Below are positions 5,401-10,407 of a stretch of 10,407 nt of DNA, one piece after another. Within the stretch, counting starts at the first letter, position 1, and each line of letters begins with the position of its first letter. A model generated the notes under the pieces. It was not told where the DNA came from. It searched no databases and saw only the letters and a list, made by a program, of their open reading frames with translations. Origin of the DNA: Bacillota bacterium (lineage in GTDB: Bacteria; Bacillota; Clostridia; Christensenellales; Aristaeellaceae). The position numbers and the translations under genes are program-made. The stretch is from assembly GCA_023398575.1 (NCBI GenBank), contig JAEWSC010000087.1, positions 1-10,407 on the forward strand, in the 5' to 3' direction.

Positions 5401-7191
5401 TTATTCCGAATCTGCCCCATAAGCTGCATTCAGTGCGTAAGCCAAAAATCCTGCGCAGGTGGCAAAGGCCTCGCCGGATGTGCATTCGCCTGTTTCCTCG
5501 TGGACGCTTTCGCAGGCGATGCCATTGTCCATATCGGTACGCAAAAGGTGCTCCCTGGCGGTCGCCTTGTGCCCGCACAGCAGGCTGTTGGCAATGGACA
5601 GCACCCAGGGGTGAGGAGCGTGGGCACAGCCGATTTCGGCAATGGGCTTGCCGGCAAAGGAGTAGGGGTATTTAGGGTCGCGGATCATGGCGCAGGTTTG
5701 CAGGTATGCAGGATCATCCACCTTGCAAAATCCAAGGTACGTAAGGAGCAGCAGACTTCCCGGCGGCTCATCATAGATGTCATACTTACCGTTAAGATCG
5801 GCAGACCAGCAGAAGAAGCGCTTTCCATCTCGCTCCATGACCATGTGGGTGAGGATGGCCTCTTTGACCTTTTCTGCTTGGGCGAAAAGATCGGCGCGAT
5901 TCAGCCTTGCGCCAAGGTCTGTGAGTATGCGCCATACCAGCACGTTATCATAAGTAAGATAGGGGTACACGCAAACATCATCGGTGGGCTGTAAAAAAGT
6001 CTCGTACAGGTTGATATCCGGATGTTTCTTGGTATCAAGAATAGATAGAATGCGCTTGATGCCTGCCTGCACATAAGATTCCTGAAAAAAAGTGTCATCG
6101 CCGGTGGTTTGCAGATATTTTTCCAGAGCAAGAATCGGGGCGCACAACTCATCCAGCTCAAAGCCCGGTTCCAGAACCGTACCGTCGATAAAGCGGCTGT
6201 GGATGCCCACATTGCGTATTTGCCTTGTGAAAACGTGGTGGAGTATATCCCTGGCATAAGCGGGATCGGCCATTAAAATGGCAGGGAAGGACCACAGCAG
6301 GCTGTCTCTGTCCCAATAGGCACAGGAGACGTAATACCTTGGGCTGCGGGAGGTCATCAATACGAACTCCTCTGTATCCAGCGTGCGGCCTGATGCAAAA
6401 AAGAAGCTGAAAAACATGTTGGTGTTGATTAGCGTATTGAGTTTGGATTCGGCAATGTTCCGCTCCCTTTTCTTCAGCCAGGCGCAGGTTTCTTTATACA
6501 TGGTGTCAAAACCCCGGCGGTACAGCTCTTTGGCACTGGTGGAGGCGGCTACTTCTTCATATCCCAGGCCGAAGATATAATCGATGGTTGCTTCCTCTCC
6601 GGGGGCAAGGGTCCAGGTTTTGTTGAGCGCAAACCGGAACACGCCGTTTGTGCCTTTTTCGTATGTCTCCTTTACATCGTCCACATAGATTGGCGCAAAA
6701 GCGAACAGGGGCAGGCCTGTGCGCATCTCCATGACGTAATGATGATTCCAGCCGCTCTTTAGCAGATACGTTTCCCCGCCAACCGGCTTGGATTCATTGA
6801 CCTCATGCAGTGTCTGGCCCCAGCAGCCGGCCAGGCCTGCGCTGCAGTCCATCGTCTTTGCGCCGGTATTCTTTACTTGCAAGCGGTAAAAGAAAGCCCG
6901 TTCGTTCAGCGGACACAGAACTGTACCCGTTGCAAACAGTGAACAGCTCTTTGCGGTGAAGCGGGGAATCCAAAAATGAGCTCTTTCCCACACAAGCTCA
7001 TTCAATACAACAGCCTGTCCGTTTATCGTGATTGTGGGCTTGAGCAGCGGTTCGCCGTCAATCCCCCGCATCTCCAGCATGCCCTTGGCACCCATGTGCA
7101 AAAAGGTGAGGCCTTCTATGGCACCATCTGCTTCCCGAAGCGTGGGGAGGGAGAGGTATTCATTGCCTGTGACTTGATAATTCACTTTCAT
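5401..7191 (-). CDS. Intracellular (alpha/alpha)6-barrel glycoside hydrolase
   Basis: The 596-residue product appears to have two parts: a beta-rich N-terminal domain (about 1-235) and a helical six-hairpin barrel (about 245-592). The barrel shows blocks typical of this clan: AYWDRDSLLWSFP (291-303), with a WDRDS motif like the substrate-binding RDS of related families; ELDELCAPILALEKYLQTTG (345-364); YDEPPGSLLLLTYLG (473-487); and CESVHEETGECTSGEAFATC (560-579). Acidic residues in the first and last blocks are the best catalytic candidates. I cannot fix the family: the RDS and HE motifs recall GH125 alpha-mannosidases, while the two-domain build recalls GH63, GH15 or debranching-type enzymes. 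There is no signal peptide, so it should cleave an imported sugar in the cytoplasm. AAGGAG lies seven bases before the ATG, and the upstream permease gene ends 12 bases away, so it is the last gene of the sugar ABC operon. Confidence 0.85.
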   Translation of the reverse strand: MKVNYQVTGNEYLSLPTLREADGAIEGLTFLHMGAKGMLEMRGIDGEPLLKPTITINGQAVVLNELVWERAHFWIPRFTAKSCSLFATGTVLCPLNERAFFYRLQVKNTGAKTMDCSAGLAGCWGQTLHEVNESKPVGGETYLLKSGWNHHYVMEMRTGLPLFAFAPIYVDDVKETYEKGTNGVFRFALNKTWTLAPGEEATIDYIFGLGYEEVAASTSAKELYRRGFDTMYKETCAWLKKRERNIAESKLNTLINTNMFFSFFFASGRTLDTEEFVLMTSRSPRYYVSCAYWDRDSLLWSFPAILMADPAYARDILHHVFTRQIRNVGIHSRFIDGTVLEPGFELDELCAPILALEKYLQTTGDDTFFQESYVQAGIKRILSILDTKKHPDINLYETFLQPTDDVCVYPYLTYDNVLVWRILTDLGARLNRADLFAQAEKVKEAILTHMVMERDGKRFFCWSADLNGKYDIYDEPPGSLLLLTYLGFCKVDDPAYLQTCAMIRDPKYPYSFAGKPIAEIGCAHAPHPWVLSIANSLLCGHKATAREHLLRTDMDNGIACESVHEETGECTSGEAFATCAGFLAYALNAAYGADSE

Positions 7192-7203
7192 TTGCCTTCT
7201 CCT

Positions 7204-8061
7204 TTATGCTTTGACAGAACCTTCCGATAGGCCTGACACGACGAACTTCTTTTGGAAAGTTACAAATAAAATCAAAATCGGAATCTGCACCAATATGGAG
7301 GCGGCGAAAATCCATTCCCAACGGGTGGCATGCTGGCCGCGTAGCGTTTGTATCATCAATGGCAGCGTCACCAGGCTTTGCACACCACCCACCACTACCT
7401 TGGCGGTAAAGAATTCTTCCCACGTGCCTTGAAAGCAGAAAATGGCCAGGGTACCAATCGCCGGCAGCATGAGCGGCAGCATCACCTGAAAGAAGGATGT
7501 AAAGTGCCCGCCCCCGTCGATGCGCACCGATTCCTCCAGTTCCTTAGGCAGCGAAGCAAAGGGACCTCGCAAAAAGAAGGTGTTGCCGCAGATGCCTGTA
7601 CCCACATATAAAAGGATCAGTCCCGCCCGAGTGCCTATTAAGCCGTTTAGCTGCGTGCTCCCCGGCAGGCGAATGCCCTGCAGCACCAGAAACTGCGGAA
7701 TGATACTTAAAAATCCAGGGATCATCAGCGTGAGAAGATAAATGCGAAACAGTGCTTCCCGGCCGAAAAAGTCGATACGGGCAAAACCATACGCAGATAG
7801 CGATGATACCAGTACCACAAACGTGACTGTGCATACGGCAACGATCAGGCTGTTCATGGCCGCTTGAGGCAGGTTGGATCGGGTAAGCACATGCTCATAG
7901 GCAGCAAAGTTCAATTGCGAGGGCAGTAGTTTGGGTGGGTAGGGCAGCACATAGCTGAATTCTTCAAAGCTGTTGGTGATCATAAACAGATAAGGCAGTA
8001 CAAATATGGCCGCGCAGGCGATCAGCAGCAGCCAGAAGAAAGAACGCGAAAGAATTTTCAT
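7204..8061 (-). CDS. Carbohydrate ABC transporter permease, MalG type
   Basis: This 285-residue inner-membrane permease has six predicted hydrophobic segments and the binding-protein-dependent transport (BPD_transp_1) domain over about residues 70-270. The cytoplasmic EAA loop that docks on the ATPase is at about 174-200 (ELEESVRIDGGGHFTSFFQV, then MLPLMLP), with the conserved Gly of the motif. Size and the sequence near the N-terminus (FVLPYLFMITNSF) are typical of MalG/UgpE/MsmG proteins. The ATG at 8061 overlaps the TGA stop of the MalF-type gene by one base; a GTG three bases upstream would give a four-base GTGA overlap. AGGGGGA lies before both, so the start is uncertain by one codon. 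The overlap implies translational coupling of the two permease subunits. Confidence 0.93.
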   Translation of the reverse strand: MKILSRSFFWLLLIACAAIFVLPYLFMITNSFEEFSYVLPYPPKLLPSQLNFAAYEHVLTRSNLPQAAMNSLIVAVCTVTFVVLVSSLSAYGFARIDFFGREALFRIYLLTLMIPGFLSIIPQFLVLQGIRLPGSTQLNGLIGTRAGLILLYVGTGICGNTFFLRGPFASLPKELEESVRIDGGGHFTSFFQVMLPLMLPAIGTLAIFCFQGTWEEFFTAKVVVGGVQSLVTLPLMIQTLRGQHATRWEWIFAASILVQIPILILFVTFQKKFVVSGLSEGSVKA

Positions 8062-9011
8062 CACGACTTTCCCCCTTCCGTTCTAAACGCCTTGTTGAGC
8101 ACCAGCGTAGTGAGCAGCACCAACGCCGCCGTTATCAAGCCGATGGCCGCGCCTTGGCCAAACTCAAACTGGTTGAAGGACTTGTCGTACAGCAGGTATT
8201 GCAGCACGGAGGTGGTGCCTCGGGGATTGCCGCCGGTTAACAGCAGCACCTGCAAAAATACATTGAACGCGCCGATGAGCATGTTTACCATCACGTAAAA
8301 GGTGGTGCTCTTTAAGAGCGGCACGGTGATAAAGCGGAATTTGGCGATGGCTCCAGCACCTTCGATGCCGGCTGCCTCGTATAATTCGGAGTTAATGCCT
8401 TGCAAGCCGGCCAGGTAGATGATCATGGCCCAGCCAACGTTTTTCCAAATGCCCATGATCCAGATCACGGTGTTACCAGTCCAGGTTTTTTGCAGCCAGG
8501 GGATATAATCGCCCGTCAGGTGGAACACATCTACCAGCAGATAGTTGACAAGACCCCGCTGGCCGTTATTGAACATGTAGGCAAATACCATGCCAACAAT
8601 CACCCAACTGGTGATCACCGGCAGATAAAAGAAGGTGCGGAACAGCATTCTCCCCTTTTTCAGGTTGTTGATCAATACCGCAAAGAGCATGCCAAAGAAC
8701 ATAATAAAGGGTGTTGTTACAATAGCGTATAGAAAATTGTTGCGGATCGCCACCAGCAGCCGGCTCTGGGGCTCGTTAAATAATGCGGAAAAATTATCAA
8801 GCCCCACGAAGGTGATGGTTCGCGGAACGATGTCATACCTGGAAAAGCTGATGCGGATATTGAAAAGCACTGGATAGATGACAAACACCGCGGCAAGCAC
8901 AAGCCCTGGCAGGATGAAGGGGGCCGCCGGGAGAAGGTTTTGAAGTCGGGTTTGAAGCAGACGCTTTTTTTGTTTTTTTTCTATACTGGCTATCAGAGTG
9001 GGATGATCCAT
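8061..9011 (-). CDS. Carbohydrate ABC transporter permease, MalF type
   Basis: This 316-residue permease is the partner of the MalG-type subunit. A basic cytoplasmic N-terminus (EKKQKKRLLQTR) precedes the first membrane segment at about 28-50 (LPAAPFILPGLVLAAVFVIY). The block YDIVPRTITFVGLDNFSALF (59-78) is the usual periplasmic signature, and the EAA loop lies at about 209-233 (ELYEAAGIEGAGAIAKFRFI, then TVPLL). The length fits MsmF/UgpA/LacF-type proteins without the large MalF periplasmic insertion. AAGGAG lies seven bases before the ATG at 9011. The gene follows the binding-protein gene after a long 254-bp spacer rich in hairpins and overlaps the MalG-type gene at its end. No ATPase gene is visible, so a shared MsmK/UgpC-type ATPase encoded elsewhere is inferred. 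Confidence 0.93.
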   Translation of the reverse strand: MDHPTLIASIEKKQKKRLLQTRLQNLLPAAPFILPGLVLAAVFVIYPVLFNIRISFSRYDIVPRTITFVGLDNFSALFNEPQSRLLVAIRNNFLYAIVTTPFIMFFGMLFAVLINNLKKGRMLFRTFFYLPVITSWVIVGMVFAYMFNNGQRGLVNYLLVDVFHLTGDYIPWLQKTWTGNTVIWIMGIWKNVGWAMIIYLAGLQGINSELYEAAGIEGAGAIAKFRFITVPLLKSTTFYVMVNMLIGAFNVFLQVLLLTGGNPRGTTSVLQYLLYDKSFNQFEFGQGAAIGLITAALVLLTTLVLNKAFRTEGGKS

Positions 9012-9094
9012 GTTTTCACTCCTTGCCTAAGGTTTTTCCATAAACTCCGAGCTTTGTTCTCTGTGTACATGGACATTTATTGATAGGGAAATCA

Positions 9095-9106
9095 CGCCTG
9101 CAGGCG
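9095..9106. repeat. 12-bp GC palindrome CGCCTGCAGGCG
   Basis: This perfect palindrome lies about 85 bases before the MalF-type start codon, inside the operon spacer. It has no loop, so it is more likely a protein site or chance than an RNA hairpin. Apart from it, the stretch 9012-9169 has no gene or clear promoter that I can support. Confidence 0.3.
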
Positions 9107-9169
9107 CGCAAAGGGCTTTCCGATCGCTCTTTGGAAACCATCGGCCGCCGCATTTGAATATGCACGGTT

Positions 9170-9265
9170 GCCTGCGGCAAAAAATGCCGCAGGCTATATT
9201 CATTAGAATGGGATTCTCAAGGGATACATCCCTTGAGCGGGGTTCCCAGGAGCAGAGCCCCTGGG
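9170..9265 (-). repeat. Cluster of three hairpins between binding-protein and permease genes
   Basis: Three inverted repeats stand in a row. CCCAGG/CCTGGG (9245-9250 and 9260-9265, with inner GC/GC pairs) directly abuts the stop codon of the binding-protein gene. CTCAAGGG/CCCTTGAG (9216-9223 and 9230-9237) follows, joined to the first by a C-rich linker. GCCTGCGGCA/TGCCGCAGGC (9170-9179 and 9185-9194, five-base loop) is third. None is followed by a T-tract in the direction of transcription, so they are not classic terminators. Such intercistronic hairpins can protect the upstream mRNA and partly block readthrough, giving more binding protein than permease; the REP elements after malE are the known parallel. 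The CAAGGG-plus-CCAGG pair also looks like an interspersed palindromic repeat unit of Clostridia, from memory only. Confidence 0.7.
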
Positions 9266-10407
9266 TTACTTAACCAGCTCCGCATCAATTAAGGCAGCGG
9301 TGTCGGTAAGGGTCTGCTGGATATCAGCGCCTTCCAGGAAGATCATGTTGATAGCATCGCTCCAGTACTGGCCGACGTTGGTGGCCTGAGGCGTGGGGAT
9401 GCGGCTCTTGGCGGATTTCAGCTGTTCCATGTATACGCTCCACTTGGGATCGGCTTTCACCTGTTCTGATTCCACGCAGGATTTGAGTGTGGGAATCACG
9501 CCCACGGTGAGCAGCTTCAATTGAACTTCCGGGGTGAGCATAAACTGAGCAAACTTCCAGGCCGCGTCCTGCTTCTGGCTGCCGGTGAAGAGCACGATGT
9601 TTTCGCCGCCGACAACGGAGGCGCTCCTGCCTTCATAAGTGGGGATTAAAGCGGGCTTGATGTTGTTCTCTGCATTAAAGGGATACCAGGGGCCTTCAAA
9701 GAACATGGCGTACTGGCTGTTAATGCCATCCCAAGCGTCGGGTGTGCCGTCGATATCCCGAATGGTGAACACGCCTTGGTCGTGCAGCTCCTTGAGCTTT
9801 AAGATAGCGTTTACGCTCTGCTCACTATCCAGATAGCCGCTGGCTTTGGTAAAGCCATCATCTGTCAGCACGCCGCCAAAGAGCCAGAAGTAGGGATACA
9901 TATCCCAATCGCCTACACCAGATACGTTTAAGGTGGGTGTGCCGGGCTTCTTTTCCAGGCTGGCGGCAATGAACTCTTCCATGGTGGCTGGGGGCTCGGT
10001 GAAGCCCAGCTCGGACATAACGTTCATGTTCATAACGGCGGCCTTGCAGTTGGTGTTCAGCGGCAGGCCATAGTACTTGCCATTATACAAGTTGGTGGAA
10101 AGGGGACCATCCAGCACGGCATCCTTCAGGGCCGCAAAGCCCTCCAACTCATCAAGGGGCAGTATTCCGCCCAGCTTTGCATAAGCGCTGGTCTGAACGA
10201 TGTCTACGCGGGCCACATCTGGTACATTACCAGTGCCAAAGGCGGCAACCAGCATTTGATTAAACTGGCCGCCATCCTGGCGGACAGCTTCCACCTCGAT
10301 ATCGGGGTACAGGGCATAGAACATGGGCAGGATTTCTGTTTCCAGCAAGGGGGTTTCCGCATCGCCATAGGTGTGCCAGAAGACGATCTTTGTCTTCTCT
10401 TGCGCCA
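9266..10407 (-). CDS. Sugar ABC transporter solute-binding protein (5' end beyond window)
   Basis: This extracellular binding protein (family 1, MalE/UgpB/MsmE type) captures the sugar and delivers it to the two permeases. The frame stays open to the right edge, giving about 379 visible residues; the signal peptide and start lie outside. The first visible residues (AQEKTKIVFWHTYGDAE) are the usual first strand of the mature protein. Family-typical blocks follow: NVPDVARVDIVQTSAYAKLG, PLNTNCKAAVMNMNVMSELG, FFEGPWYPF, and the hinge-region pattern QDAAWKFAQFMLTPEVQLKL followed by VGVIPTLKS. A TTG at 10348 is an internal Leu codon, not the start. Being first in the operon and followed by stable hairpins, it is probably made in excess over the permeases. 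The ligand is unknown; several exposed Trp and Tyr suit carbohydrate binding. Confidence 0.95.
   Translation of the reverse strand, partial: AQEKTKIVFWHTYGDAETPLLETEILPMFYALYPDIEVEAVRQDGGQFNQMLVAAFGTGNVPDVARVDIVQTSAYAKLGGILPLDELEGFAALKDAVLDGPLSTNLYNGKYYGLPLNTNCKAAVMNMNVMSELGFTEPPATMEEFIAASLEKKPGTPTLNVSGVGDWDMYPYFWLFGGVLTDDGFTKASGYLDSEQSVNAILKLKELHDQGVFTIRDIDGTPDAWDGINSQYAMFFEGPWYPFNAENNIKPALIPTYEGRSASVVGGENIVLFTGSQKQDAAWKFAQFMLTPEVQLKLLTVGVIPTLKSCVESEQVKADPKWSVYMEQLKSAKSRIPTPQATNVGQYWSDAINMIFLEGADIQQTLTDTAALIDAELVK

Noticed and set aside
5395..5994. 199-codon plus-strand open frame within the glycosidase gene
   Set aside because: It is a shadow of the minus-strand glycosidase, which has clear family motifs; the plus-strand frame has no ribosome binding site or recognisable domain.
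9012..9265. Possible extra small gene or CRISPR-like array in the operon spacer
   Set aside because: The three inverted repeats differ in sequence and are not direct repeats with regular spacers, and no open frame with a ribosome binding site fits.

Overview
The window looks like chromosomal DNA of a Bacillota bacterium, most likely a Clostridia-type gut or anaerobe lineage. This is an inference from AGGAG-type ribosome binding sites before nearly every gene, intrinsic terminators with strong T-tracts, a DUF5067 exported protein, and a Msm/Mal-type sugar ABC operon without its own ATPase. Base composition looks moderate by eye; no species can be named.

Layout, left to right. (1) 5-160: a 5S rRNA gene with its intrinsic terminator, the tail of an rRNA operon running in from the left. 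About 270 bases without a gene follow. (2) 430-1032 (-): an exported DUF5067 protein with its own terminator. (3) 1161-3063: a divergent pair, an EamA-family DMT exporter (-) and a LysR-type regulator (+). They share a 109-bp control region with an 8+8 bp inverted repeat that fits the T-N11-A LysR-box rule. (4) 3155-3519 (+): an unrecognised 102-residue protein with a Gly/Pro-rich first half, a strong ribosome binding site and its own terminator. (5) 3531-5257 (+): a good sigma-A-type promoter flanked by TTGC/GCAA palindromes, then a DUF4432 aldose-epimerase-like gene and a GNAT acetyltransferase, closed by a two-way terminator. (6) 5401 to the right edge (-): a sugar uptake operon read leftwards: solute-binding protein (5' end outside the window), 254-bp spacer with three stable hairpins, MalF-type permease, MalG-type permease, and an intracellular (alpha/alpha)6-barrel glycosidase.

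How it may work together: the binding protein and two permeases would import an oligosaccharide or glycoside using an ATPase encoded elsewhere (MsmK/UgpC type). The glycosidase has no signal peptide and would hydrolyse the substrate inside the cell. The convergent DUF4432 protein may act on the released sugar. The substrate cannot be read from the sequence.

No clearly new defence, mobile or CRISPR system is present. The most rewarding points are the three-hairpin spacer inside the sugar operon, the palindromes around the DUF4432 promoter, the putative LysR operator, the unplaced glycosidase, and the unrecognised small Gly/Pro-rich protein.
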